Assembly: GCF_001048695.1 (NCBI RefSeq)
Contig: NZ_CVRB01000004.1
Location: forward strand, 310,001-374,000
Reading direction: 5' to 3'
Origin: Neobacillus massiliamazoniensis
GTDB lineage: Bacteria > Bacillota > Bacilli > Bacillales > Cytobacillaceae
DNA length: 64,000 nucleotides
Under the pieces are notes generated by a model. The model was not told the DNA's origin. It did no database searches and was given only the letters and a program-made list of their open reading frames with translations. Numbering within the stretch: position 1 is the stretch's first letter; every line of letters starts with the position of its first letter. The position numbers were made by a program, and so were the translations under genes. This document shows positions 38,858 to 47,112 of this stretch, piece by piece.

Positions 38858-40408
38858 ATGGAGAAATCAGTTCAAAAAAATCGCGTTAACTGGATCATGG
38901 GGGCTTTGCTGCTCAGTATGTTTTTATCTTCACTTGATCAAACAATTGTCACAACAGCACTACCAACGATTGTGGAAAAATTAGGGGGGCTTGATCTGAT
39001 CTCCTGGGTATTTACTATCTACATGCTTGCTTCAACGGCGGTCATGCCGATTGTTGGGAAGCTCTCTGATATGTACGGGAGAAAACGATTTTATCTGACA
39101 GGTCTTTTATTGTTCCTCGGAGGTTCCGCTTTGTGTGGAGCGGCTTCCACGATGGAGCAGCTTATCATTTTTCGAGGTATTCAAGGAATTGGTGCAGGCT
39201 TTCTGATGCCGATTACGTTTACGTTAATTTTTGGTTTAATGCCGCAGGATAAAGCTGGAAGATTCCAAGCATTGTTTATGAGTGTCTTTGCCTTAAGTTC
39301 GGTTATTGGACCGACATTAGGATCATTCATTACGACACATCTAAACTGGCGCTGGAATTTTTATATCAATCTGCCGCTCGGAATTGTCTCATTCATCATT
39401 CTTTCAATGGCATTATTTGAACAGAAAAATGAGGAAAAGAAACATATTGATTATCTAGGTTCGATTCTTTTAGTTGTTTCAACGATTTCGATTTTACTTG
39501 CGCTAAAAATGGGTGGCGTAGACTATGGCTGGTTGTCTTGGCAGATTCTTGGCTTGTTCACAATCGGGGTAATCAGTATCATTTCATTCTTCGTGACAGA
39601 AATGAAAGTAAAAGAACCGATTTTACCGCTGGGCTTGTTTAAAAATCGTGTCATCGCTTCCTCAAGTTTGGTGACTTTTATTCAAGGTGTCGTGATGTTT
39701 GGCTCCCTTTTATATATCCCCATTTTTGTCCAAGGGGGCTTGGGTGGCAATGTTAGTGATGCAGGAAATGCCGTTACACCGATGATGTTCTCCGTTATGA
39801 TCGGAGCATCGATCAGCAGTTTTACAATGACAAAATTAAGCTGGCGCATCAATATGCTTGCTTCGATGCTGATAACTGGAGTTGGATTGTTTTTCATGAC
39901 AAATATGCCTTTAGACGCGAATAAATGGATTGTCCGTTTGGATATGGTAGTCATTGGGGCCGGGATCGGTATATTGATGCCTATTGCCCAAACCGCAGTG
40001 ACAGTATCGGCTGCAGAGCGATATCAAGGAATTGCCACTTCGACGGTTACTTTCTTCCGGGCCATTGGCGGCGTTTTTGGTACGGCTATCATGGCAGCTT
40101 TAGTAAATAGGCACATGGAAACAGCCATTCAAAGCGGAGCTCCAAAGCTGGGCGTTCCAGCGGAAAAATTAGAGATGTTCACGAATCCGCAAGTCCTGCT
40201 GCGTGCTGGCGGACAGATCCCAGAGCAAGTTTTGACCATGTTAAAAAATGCTCTGGGTGATTCGATTCATCTTGGCTTCTGGTTCTTAGTCGGTGCTGCC
40301 GTGATTGGTTTTCTTTCAGCATGCTTTGCAGGTTCATCACGATTTGACCCAGTTGCCTACAAGAAAAAACAGGCTGCAAAGCAACAGACCGTTGAGATGC
40401 CTAATTAA
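38858..40408 (+). CDS. MFS efflux transporter, DHA2 (EmrB/QacA) family
   Basis: This 516-residue transporter has about 14 membrane helices. Motifs include LDQTIVTTALPTI in helix 1, the loop motif GKLSDMYGRKRF and the antiporter motif C region ALSSVIGPTLGSFIT. It should export a drug or toxic compound using the proton gradient. It is cotranscribed with the TetR gene. The substrate cannot be read from the sequence. Confidence 0.92.
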   Translation: MEKSVQKNRVNWIMGALLLSMFLSSLDQTIVTTALPTIVEKLGGLDLISWVFTIYMLASTAVMPIVGKLSDMYGRKRFYLTGLLLFLGGSALCGAASTMEQLIIFRGIQGIGAGFLMPITFTLIFGLMPQDKAGRFQALFMSVFALSSVIGPTLGSFITTHLNWRWNFYINLPLGIVSFIILSMALFEQKNEEKKHIDYLGSILLVVSTISILLALKMGGVDYGWLSWQILGLFTIGVISIISFFVTEMKVKEPILPLGLFKNRVIASSSLVTFIQGVVMFGSLLYIPIFVQGGLGGNVSDAGNAVTPMMFSVMIGASISSFTMTKLSWRINMLASMLITGVGLFFMTNMPLDANKWIVRLDMVVIGAGIGILMPIAQTAVTVSAAERYQGIATSTVTFFRAIGGVFGTAIMAALVNRHMETAIQSGAPKLGVPAEKLEMFTNPQVLLRAGGQIPEQVLTMLKNALGDSIHLGFWFLVGAAVIGFLSACFAGSSRFDPVAYKKKQAAKQQTVEMPN

Positions 40409-40432
40409 TTTGATTGGAAAACAGGCTATTGC

Positions 40433-40475
40433 TGGTCACCAAGTACCCTCTTGGTGACTGTTTTTGTTTTTTTTT
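40433..40475 (+). terminator. Terminator after the MFS gene
   Basis: GTCACCAAG pairs with CTTGGTGAC and is followed by a long T-rich run. A second, related hairpin with CGGTCAC and GTGACCG arms lies just downstream at 40485-40513. Confidence 0.85.
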
Positions 40476-40547
40476 CTAAATTTCGGTCACTAAAACACTT
40501 TATTGGTGACCGCTTTTCCTCTTAAATGGAATCTTTATAACATAAAT

Positions 40548-40578
40548 AACAGACCAACACGAGTCATATTGGTCTGTT
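40548..40578 (-). terminator. Terminator after scoB
   Basis: AACAGACCAA and TTGGTCTGTT form a stem with an 11-base loop. It lies 32 bases past the scoB stop. The T-run is short, so confidence is moderate. Confidence 0.6.
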
Positions 40579-40610
40579 ACTAAATTCCTTTTTAAAAATA
40601 CAAATCCTAT

Positions 40611-41282
40611 TTAATAAGCCTCTATTAACACATTCTCATCAACAGTCAATGCCGCTTCAGTTGAATTTACAACCTCTTCAACCGTAAATCCTTTTGCTAC
40701 CTCAACGAGCTTTAACCCGGAATCGGTTACATCCATTACGGCTCGTTCGGTGATGATGCGGTTGACGACGCCCTTTCCTGTTAGCGGAAGCGTACAATTT
40801 TTCAATATTTTCGACTCACCGCTTTTATTCACATGCTCCATGATGACAATAATTTTCCGAGCTCCGTGAACAAGGTCCATGGCACCGCCCATTCCTTTAA
40901 TCATTTTTCCTGGGATCATCCAGTTAGCAAGGTCGCCCGTTTCGGATACTTCCATTCCGCCGAGGATTGCGAGATCAATATGTCCACCCCGGATCATCGC
41001 AAAAGATTCAGCGCTATCAAAGTAGGCCGCACCGCTGATCGCTGTTACCGTTTCTTTTCCAGCATTGATTAAATCCGGGTCCACCTCTCCTTCATGAGGA
41101 TAGGGTCCGATACCGAGCAGGCCGTTTTCCGATTGCAAGACAACCTGTTTATTTCCCGAAATATAATTGGCTACAAGGGTTGGCATACCAATCCCTAAGT
41201 TTACATAAAAACCGTCTTCGATTTCCTTCTCTGCCCTTATCGCAATTCTTTCTCTGACCGTAGCTTTGTCAATCACCATCAC
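40611..41282 (-). CDS. scoB: 3-oxoacid CoA-transferase subunit B
   Basis: This 223-residue class I CoA-transferase beta subunit has the catalytic Glu in [12 protein letters not shown] and the glycine-rich [14 protein letters not shown] segment. With ScoA it moves CoA between succinyl-CoA and acetoacetate. It is the last gene of thl-scoA-scoB. The choice between the names ScoB and AtoA/CtfB depends on substrate, which is not known. Confidence 0.9.
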   Translation of the reverse strand: MMVIDKATVRERIAIRAEKEIEDGFYVNLGIGMPTLVANYISGNKQVVLQSENGLLGIGPYPHEGEVDPDLINAGKETVTAISGAAYFDSAESFAMIRGGHIDLAILGGMEVSETGDLANWMIPGKMIKGMGGAMDLVHGARKIIVIMEHVNKSGESKILKNCTLPLTGKGVVNRIITERAVMDVTDSGLKLVEVAKGFTVEEVVNSTEAALTVDENVLIEAY

Positions 41283-41296
41283 TTCTTCTCCTTTCT

Positions 41297-41992
41297 CTAT
41301 TTTCTAACTGTCAACCGTTCAATCCGCTTTTCCTGTTTTCCTTCCACGATTGCTTGAACATATACACTAGGCGTGTGAATGAAATTCGGGTCCAATTCGC
41401 CGATTTCATATAGAGCTTCCACTTCTGCAATCGTTACTCTCCCGGCGGCGGCAATCATCGGATTAAAATTTCTTGCCGTTTTGTGATAGACAAGATTCCC
41501 CATCCTGTCGCCTTTCCAGGCCCTGACGAGACTAAAATCTGCTGTCAGCGCTTCTTCGAGCAGATATTCTTTCCCGTTAAACATCTTTGTTTCTTTGCCT
41601 TCAGCTATCGGTGTGCCAACCCCGGCCGGAGTATAAAATGCAGGAATACCCGCTCCGCCAGCTCGAATTTTTTCAGACAATGTTCCTTGTGGTGTCAGTT
41701 CGACTTCGAGTTCACCTGATAAAACTTGTCTTTCAAACTCTTTATTTTCACCGACATAGGAGCCGATCATTTTTTTTATTTGTTTATTGTTTAATAGTAA
41801 TCCTAACCCCCACTCGTCAATCCCGCAGTTATTAGAGATGACCGTTAGATCCTTTACCCCTTTTTCTGCTAAAGCTAAAATAAGATTTTCCGGAATTCCA
41901 CACAACCCGAAGCCCCCCACCATTAAGGTTGCTCCGTCATGAATATCGGCAACTGCTTCCTGAAAAGAAGTACAAATTTTTTTCATGCTCAT
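41297..41992 (-). CDS. scoA: 3-oxoacid CoA-transferase subunit A
   Basis: This 231-residue CoA-transferase alpha subunit has the CoA-binding motif [13 protein letters not shown] and the GTPIAEGKE segment. It pairs with ScoB, which starts 14 bases downstream. The gene starts 7 bases after the thiolase gene, indicating a single operon for acetoacetate or ketone body metabolism. Confidence 0.92.
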   Translation of the reverse strand: MSMKKICTSFQEAVADIHDGATLMVGGFGLCGIPENLILALAEKGVKDLTVISNNCGIDEWGLGLLLNNKQIKKMIGSYVGENKEFERQVLSGELEVELTPQGTLSEKIRAGGAGIPAFYTPAGVGTPIAEGKETKMFNGKEYLLEEALTADFSLVRAWKGDRMGNLVYHKTARNFNPMIAAAGRVTIAEVEALYEIGELDPNFIHTPSVYVQAIVEGKQEKRIERLTVRK

Positions 41993-41999
41993 ATCTCCC

Positions 42000-43187
42000 T
42001 TACATTAATTCAACAACCGTTGCTACTCCTTGGCCCCCGCCAATACAGAGGGCAGCTAAGCCTAGTTTCGCCTGTCTGCGCTTCATTTCGTGAATTAAGG
42101 TGACAAGAATTCTTGCCCCGCTTGCACCAATTGGATGACCAAGCGCGATGGCGCCGCCATTTACGTTTAAAATTTCTTTATTAAAATGAAGTTCACGATC
42201 AACTGCTAAAGATTGTGCTGCAAATGCTTCGTTTGCTTCAATTAATTCGATGTCTTCCATTGAAAGTGAAGCTTTCTCAAGAACTTTTCGTATGGCAGGC
42301 ACTGGACCGATTCCCATGATGCTTGGGTCTACACCGGCACTAGCATTCGCTTTGATGGTCACCAATGGTTTAATACCTAGTTGATCCGCCTTTTTCTTAC
42401 TCATCACTACGACAGCAGCCGCCCCGTCATTGATCCCCGAAGCATTTCCTGCTGTTACCGTACCGTCCTTTTTAAACGCTGGACGCATTCCCGCCAATTT
42501 TTCAGCCGTCATCCCTTTTTTCGGATATTCATCCGTTTCAAACACGATTGGTTCACCTTTTCGCTGCGGAATAATAACCGGGACAATTTCCTCATTTAAT
42601 TTTCCTGCTTCGATTGCAGTCACGGCCTTGTCCTGGCTCCATGCTGAAAATTCATCCTGTTCCTCTCTAGTGATTGAATATTTTTCTACTAGATTTTCTG
42701 CAGTAATTCCCATATGATAGCCATTAAACACACAGGTTAGGCCATCTGATATTAAGGTATCTATTAACTTTTGGTCGCCCATTTTAAAGCCTTCTCGGGC
42801 ATTTTTTAATATATAAGGGGCCTGGCTCATATTTTCCATCCCACCGGCTACGACGATTTCTGCCTCCCCTGCTAAAATCGCCTGCATGGCAAGATGAACG
42901 GCCTTTAATCCTGAACCACATACTTTATTAATTGTCATTGAGGAAACGCTTTCAGGAATACCCGCGTTTATTGCCGCCTGCCGTGCCGGATTTTGACCTA
43001 TGCCTGCCTGCAAAACATTACCCATGATGACTTCATCCACTTGTTCTGATTTTACTCCCGCTTGCTCAAGTGCCCCCTTTATGACAATTGCTCCTAAATC
43101 AGGTGTAGATACGTTTTTCAAGCTGCCATTAAAGTTTCCAATTGCAGTACGAACAGCGCTGACAATGACTACTTCTGTTTGGCTCAT
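42000..43187 (-). CDS. Acetyl-CoA C-acetyltransferase (thiolase)
   Basis: This 395-residue thiolase has the acylation Cys90 in [12 protein letters not shown], the active-site [11 protein letters not shown] His, and the C-terminal CIGGGQG cysteine. It splits acetoacetyl-CoA to two acetyl-CoA or makes it. With the CoA-transferase genes and a divergent HMG-CoA lyase it completes a route from HMG-CoA through acetoacetate to acetyl-CoA. Biosynthetic and degradative thiolases cannot be separated by sequence reading. Confidence 0.93.
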   Translation of the reverse strand: MSQTEVVIVSAVRTAIGNFNGSLKNVSTPDLGAIVIKGALEQAGVKSEQVDEVIMGNVLQAGIGQNPARQAAINAGIPESVSSMTINKVCGSGLKAVHLAMQAILAGEAEIVVAGGMENMSQAPYILKNAREGFKMGDQKLIDTLISDGLTCVFNGYHMGITAENLVEKYSITREEQDEFSAWSQDKAVTAIEAGKLNEEIVPVIIPQRKGEPIVFETDEYPKKGMTAEKLAGMRPAFKKDGTVTAGNASGINDGAAAVVVMSKKKADQLGIKPLVTIKANASAGVDPSIMGIGPVPAIRKVLEKASLSMEDIELIEANEAFAAQSLAVDRELHFNKEILNVNGGAIALGHPIGASGARILVTLIHEMKRRQAKLGLAALCIGGGQGVATVVELM

Positions 43188-43221
43188 TGAATTTCTCCCC
43201 TTCCACCTTTTTCACCTTAAT

Positions 43222-43238
43222 TACTTCTATTAGAAGTA
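43222..43238. promoter_or_regulatory. Perfect dyad between thiolase and HMG-CoA lyase genes
   Basis: TACTTCTATTAGAAGTA is a perfect 8+1+8 palindrome in the 145-base divergent promoter region, 35 bases upstream of the thiolase start. It is a plausible operator for a regulator of both directions. Confidence 0.45.
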
Positions 43239-43332
43239 TTAAAAATCCTTTAATTTTGTCAAAATTCTATTTATTCTTGATTTTTTAAAATTAATACCTC
43301 TACAATGAAGGTATGAATAGTGGGAGGGGAAC

Positions 43333-44241
43333 ATGATGATGAATTTACCTCAACAAGTAACAATAATCGAAGTTGGCCCGCGCGATGGACTGCAAAATGA
43401 AAAACTTTTTGTACCTACTGCTGTAAAAAAACAATTTATCTCCGGGTTAAAGAATGCGGGGCTTAAGGAAATGGAATTAACATCATTTGTGTCGCCGAAA
43501 TGGGTGCCGCAAATGGGGGATGCTGCGGAAATCGTGGCAGAATGTCTCAATCCAAATGAAAGAAACATTGTGCTTGCACCTAACCGAAAAGGAATTGACC
43601 GTGTTTACATGACCGATTGCAAGGCTGTTGCCGTATTTGTTGGTGTAAGCAACACCTTTAATCAAAAAAATATTAATAAAACGACGAAGGACAGCATGGA
43701 GGAACTGAGGCCGATCATAAGAGAGTTAAAAGAAAAAGAATACTTCGTTCGTGCCTGTATTTCTACTTCTTTCTACTGCCCTTATGAAGGAAAAATCAGT
43801 GAAACGGACACGATTCAGCTTTGTCGTGAATTTGTCGCGGCAGGTGTGGATGAATTAAGCGTTGCCGATACGATCGGGATGGCCGCACCAACTGAAGCCT
43901 ATCCCTTGTTTTCACAATTAAAAGCGCTCTTCCCTGAAACATTATTAACAGCCCATTTTCACGATACCCGCAAGCTTGCCCTTGCAAATATACTCGCTTC
44001 TCTTCAGGCAGGTATTGATCGCTTTGATACGTCTGCCGGTGGTCTTGGAGGCTGCCCGTTTGCACCGGGGGCAGCGGGAAATGCTGCCACAGAGGATGTC
44101 GTTTATATGCTTGATCGAATGGGAATTCAAACGGGTGTTGATTTACAAAAATTAGTTGCTGCGATTGAAATTGTTCGTCCTCATCTATCTCGGACGATTG
44201 ACAGTGGCTATTATAGGCTTTCTGCTCAATCTAATGTATAA
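43333..44241 (+). CDS. mvaB: Hydroxymethylglutaryl-CoA lyase
   Basis: This 302-residue TIM-barrel lyase of the HMGL-like family splits HMG-CoA to acetoacetate and acetyl-CoA. The motif EVGPRDGLQNE, the metal-binding HFHDTRKLALAN and the catalytic cysteine loop GGLGGCPFAPGAAGNAATED are all intact. GGGAGGGG precedes the ATG. It is divergent from thl-scoAB. It may serve leucine breakdown, as YngG does, but no other leucine-degradation genes are in the window. Confidence 0.93.
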   Translation: MMMNLPQQVTIIEVGPRDGLQNEKLFVPTAVKKQFISGLKNAGLKEMELTSFVSPKWVPQMGDAAEIVAECLNPNERNIVLAPNRKGIDRVYMTDCKAVAVFVGVSNTFNQKNINKTTKDSMEELRPIIRELKEKEYFVRACISTSFYCPYEGKISETDTIQLCREFVAAGVDELSVADTIGMAAPTEAYPLFSQLKALFPETLLTAHFHDTRKLALANILASLQAGIDRFDTSAGGLGGCPFAPGAAGNAATEDVVYMLDRMGIQTGVDLQKLVAAIEIVRPHLSRTIDSGYYRLSAQSNV

Positions 44242-44297
44242 AACTCTCCCATTAATACATCTTATTAGGTGATACTACCTTGAAGGGAGATTTTTTC

Positions 44298-44441
44298 ATG
44301 AGTCAGAAACGAGATAAAGGAAACAGCCAAATGGGAAAGAATTATGCCGAATCAGCAGGTACCGGTAGCCGGATGATGGCGGTTGAAGAGGTAAAAAAAG
44401 CTATTCACCCGACGAAACGACAAAACTCTGAACAATCATAA
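44298..44441 (+). CDS. Hypothetical hydrophilic 47-residue protein
   Basis: This short protein, starting MSQKRDKGNSQMGKNYAESA, has GAAGGGAG upstream. It has no hydrophobic segment and resembles small basic spore-type or stress-type peptides only in general composition; I do not recognise a family. It follows mvaB by 56 bases and a GAAAAGCGG repeat begins immediately after its stop codon. Confidence 0.6.
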   Translation: MSQKRDKGNSQMGKNYAESAGTGSRMMAVEEVKKAIHPTKRQNSEQS

Positions 44442-44515
44442 GAAAAGCGGAAGCGCCTTGGTCATGGGTTAGAGCTAGACAATTCTCGAAGTCAATTTTT
44501 TGTTCTTTCTTATCC
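44442..44515. repeat. Short GAAAAGCGGAAGCGCC repeat
   Basis: It begins directly after a TAA stop with GAAAAGCGGAAGCGCC and ends with AGAGCTAGACAATTCTCGAA and a TTTCTTATCC tail, the same ends as the long copies at 15168 and 62077. The middle is missing. Confidence 0.75.
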
Positions 44516-44520
44516 AGTGA

Positions 44521-44553
44521 AAAAAAGCCGCAATGATTCTAGCGGCTTTTTTT
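44521..44553 (+). terminator. Terminator after the 47-residue ORF
   Basis: AAAAAAGCCGC and GCGGCTTTTTTT form a stem with a T-run on both strands. It lies past the short GAAAAGCGG repeat. Confidence 0.85.
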
Positions 44554-44681
44554 CATATGATATATTGCAAAAGACTTGGAAATATAACATCTTGTACTTT
44601 TCTTACCTACTAATTTATAATCTTAATCCGCCAATCTACGAGTTGCATTTATATTAACTTTATCGTTCGGAGGTACCACTT

Positions 44682-45599
44682 ATGAAGAAGACATTTCGAA
44701 CCTTATTTATCATTTTATTTTTCTGGCTGGCTCTCGCTTTATACTTAACAAACCGAATCATGTATATGAAAAAGAAGGATGAGAAGTTTATTTTACAACG
44801 GGAAACAGAAGCAGGCAGGTACCATCCTGAAGAATTTATGCAGCTTCCGAAACGAGAAGTAATCATTCCTTCTTCCTTTGGTTATAACATTAAAGCGGTA
44901 ATTGCAGAGCCGCACCAAACTAACCGTTATATTATTATTGCTCATGGCGTCACGGAAACAAAATTCAATTCAATTAAATATATGAATCTTTTCTTAGAGC
45001 GCGGTTTTAATGCTCTCATTTATGACCATCGCCGCCATGGGGAATCCGGCGGAAAAACAACAAGCTATGGCTACTATGAAAAATTCGACTTAAAGTCGGT
45101 TGTTGACTGGCTAAAAGAAGAAAAAGGACCGGATCTTGAACTCGGGATTCATGGTGAATCGATGGGAGCTGCTACCATGCTGTTGTATGCGGGGATGCTC
45201 GAGGATGGTGCCGATTTTTACATCGCTGATTGCCCATTTTCTGATTTTCAAGAACAGCTTGCCTATCTCCTAAAAAAAGATTTCAAACTTCCGCCTAAGC
45301 TGTTGATTCCCATTGCTGATCTTATTTTGCGCTTGCGCGACAATTATTCACTTCAGTATGTCTCACCCATATCGGTGATTAAAAATATTAAAAAACCCAT
45401 TTTGTTTATCCATAGTAAAGACGATGATTTTATTCCGCCTGCAATGACGCAAGCCTTATTTAAGCAAAAAAAGGGCCCGAAAATGCTTTTTCTTGCTACT
45501 CATGGCCGTCACGCTGAGTCCATTAATGAAAATCGCGCCGACTATGAACGAATAATTGATGAATTTTTGCAAAAATACGTTGTCCATGCCCCTGCTTAA
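44682..45599 (+). CDS. yqkD: Alpha/beta hydrolase YqkD
   Basis: This 305-residue protein has an N-terminal membrane anchor (about 7-27) and an alpha/beta hydrolase fold. The nucleophile Ser is in GIHGESMGAAT, a catalytic Asp is in IHSKDDDFIPP and the His is in ATHGRHAES. A typical GGAGG site precedes the ATG. It matches YqkD by position between yqkE and yqkB. The substrate is unknown. Confidence 0.88.
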   Translation: MKKTFRTLFIILFFWLALALYLTNRIMYMKKKDEKFILQRETEAGRYHPEEFMQLPKREVIIPSSFGYNIKAVIAEPHQTNRYIIIAHGVTETKFNSIKYMNLFLERGFNALIYDHRRHGESGGKTTSYGYYEKFDLKSVVDWLKEEKGPDLELGIHGESMGAATMLLYAGMLEDGADFYIADCPFSDFQEQLAYLLKKDFKLPPKLLIPIADLILRLRDNYSLQYVSPISVIKNIKKPILFIHSKDDDFIPPAMTQALFKQKKGPKMLFLATHGRHAESINENRADYERIIDEFLQKYVVHAPA

Positions 45600-45602
45600 A
45601 TC

Positions 45603-45700
45603 TTTATCTGCGGAAAATTACAGGAAATCTGCGAATTTTTCAATTTATCTGTGATTCTACCTAATATATCTGCGAATATTGAATTTTATCTGCGTATCCT
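45603..45700. repeat. Five direct repeats with 20-21 bp spacing
   Basis: ATCTGCG or ATCTGTG occurs at 45606, 45627, 45647, 45668 and 45688, spacing 21, 20, 21 and 20 bases. The units resemble TTATCTGCGAATTTT. They lie between the convergent yqkD and yqkB genes. Confidence 0.75.
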
Positions 45701-45701
45701 T

Positions 45702-45739
45702 AAAAACAGACGATCCGAGTTGGATTAGTCTGTTTTTTC
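45702..45739. terminator. Bidirectional terminator between yqkD and yqkB
   Basis: AAAAACAGAC and GTCTGTTTTTT form a stem with T-runs on both strands and serve both convergent genes. Confidence 0.8.
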
Positions 45740-46060
45740 TGTCGTTATGACTAAACTCATGTGTCCGTTTAAGATTTGCCCCGGACTTTTTAATTGGAAA
45801 CAATTAGTTGCTTTTGAAAAGTCAATTTTCATTTGTTCGTCGAAAAAAACGACCTTTGATTTTTCGAGATAAATCGTCCGATCATTCGTTTCAATTGCGA
45901 TGTCATCATCATTCAATTTCGATACAAACCACATTGCAATAACACCATTTACCGCACAGCCGCAGCCGTCTGTATCGTATTTTAGCTTTAGGTAACCTTC
46001 TTGGCCTGCTACTTTCTCGGTTATTTTCTTAGCTGCTATCTCCGTTATTGTGATTTCCAT
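45725..46060 (-). CDS. yqkB: YqkB family protein (HesB-like iron-sulfur fold)
   Basis: This 111-residue protein has the HesB/IscA-like fold, with ITEIAAKKITEKV at the start and a CGC motif in DTDGCGCAVNG. It lacks the usual second C-terminal cysteine cluster of A-type carriers (CGCG), so iron-sulfur transfer is uncertain. Position and length match YqkB. Confidence 0.85.
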   Translation of the reverse strand: MEITITEIAAKKITEKVAGQEGYLKLKYDTDGCGCAVNGVIAMWFVSKLNDDDIAIETNDRTIYLEKSKVVFFDEQMKIDFSKATNCFQLKSPGQILNGHMSLVITTEKTD

Positions 46061-46213
46061 GTTTAAAGCCCCCTCTTATTGGCATATGATGATTGTATCA
46101 CATGTTTTTTTAGCTTCTTGTTTTTTTGCTTACTGAAAGCTTTTTAATTGCATTTTCCTTTTATTCCATTTAGTCTCAAATGGAGGATTCACTTTTTGAA
46201 GGGGGTGTTAGTT

Positions 46214-46420
46214 ATGTCAAAGGTTCAAATTAAAGTAAACGACAATGGTTCGCTTAGAATTACTGGCGATGTGGAGCTTCTTGACGGAGAAGGCAATGTT
46301 TATGAAACAAAGCCATCCTTTTCCCTCTGCCGCTGTGGGCTCTCTAAAAACAAACCTTTTTGCGACGGCTCGCATAAAGGAAATTTTGACTCTCAAGTTC
46401 GGGTTCCTAAAGCAGAATAA
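46214..46420 (+). CDS. CDGSH iron-sulfur domain protein
   Basis: This 68-residue protein contains the complete CDGSH iron-sulfur motif CRCGLSKNKPFCDGSH, with three cysteines and one histidine expected to hold a 2Fe-2S cluster. The start at 46214 has GAAGGGGG upstream, and the longer frame begins with an unrelated hydrophobic stretch. The gene is monocistronic. The precise role of bacterial CDGSH proteins is not settled. Confidence 0.92.
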   Translation: MSKVQIKVNDNGSLRITGDVELLDGEGNVYETKPSFSLCRCGLSKNKPFCDGSHKGNFDSQVRVPKAE

Positions 46421-46423
46421 GTT

Positions 46424-46456
46424 AAAAGGAGCGGTTTCCCTTATGGAGACCGCTTA
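46424..46456. terminator. Hairpin between CDGSH gene and yolD-like gene
   Basis: GAGCGGTTTCC and GGAGACCGCTT form a stem between convergent genes. The following T-runs are short. Confidence 0.55.
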
Positions 46457-46460
46457 AATT

Positions 46461-46796
46461 TTATCTATCTGTTATCCGGATATCAACGATATCACCCATC
46501 GAAATGCCATGCACCTCTTCAAATCGGTCGACTATATGAAGCTTTTGCGACAATTCATCCCAGTAATGGATTTTGCCAATAACAATTTCGTAATTCCGAT
46601 TGTGATAATGCGTAATTGTGACAAGCTGATCAAATTCCATTGCTTCAGACAGGGTGTCGTTCATAAGTTCCAGCTGCTGTTCGTCCATTTCACTTTTCTC
46701 TTTGTACTGGTCTTCTTTGACCCAGTCCCTGAGTAATTTCACATGCTCAGGAAGCATCATCGACGTCCATTTGATTCCTCCACGGTCGCGGATCAT
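46461..46796 (-). CDS. yqjX: YolD-like family protein (YqjX)
   Basis: This 111-residue protein has the YolD-like signature RDRGGIKWTSMMLPEHVKLL at the start and a small beta-rich C-terminus. YolD-like proteins accompany SOS Y-family polymerases in Bacillus and have been compared with UmuD partners. It lies downstream of uvrX in the same direction, though two hairpin repeats (46843-47112) now separate the genes. The start is at 46796 because MIRDRGG is the family N-terminus. Confidence 0.88.
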   Translation of the reverse strand: MIRDRGGIKWTSMMLPEHVKLLRDWVKEDQYKEKSEMDEQQLELMNDTLSEAMEFDQLVTITHYHNRNYEIVIGKIHYWDELSQKLHIVDRFEEVHGISMGDIVDIRITDR

Positions 46797-46842
46797 ATGC
46801 TTTTCCTTCTTTCTATGATAACTGTCTAGCTTCAGCACCACG

Positions 46843-47112
46843 GCGCTTCCACTTTTCTTATTGTCTAGCTCCAGCGCCTAGCCCCTCGAGGTCATAAGCC
46901 ACCTCCAAAATGAAGGCAAAAAACGCCTTCTTTTTGGAAGCGTCTTATGCTTGTCGGGGCTGATCAAGGCGCTTCCACTTTTCTTATTGTCTAGCTCCAG
47001 CGCCTAGGGGCTCGGGGTCATAAGCCAATCCGTCCTGAAGGTTAAAGAACAACCTTCATGCCGGCTCGTCTTATGCCTGTCGCCCCTGACCAAGGCGCTT
47101 CCGCTTTTCGTA
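46843..47112. repeat. Two tandem GAAAAGCGG hairpin repeats
   Basis: Two related hairpins of about 135 bases stand side by side. On the minus strand each starts with AAGTGGAAGCGCC or AAGCGGAAGCGCC and contains a GGGGC...GCCCC-type stem with CTTATGACC. The right copy begins 3 bases after the uvrX stop. The left copy has changed both arms (CCCCGACAAGC and GCTTATGACCTCGAGGGG), so pairing is retained. Confidence 0.8.
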
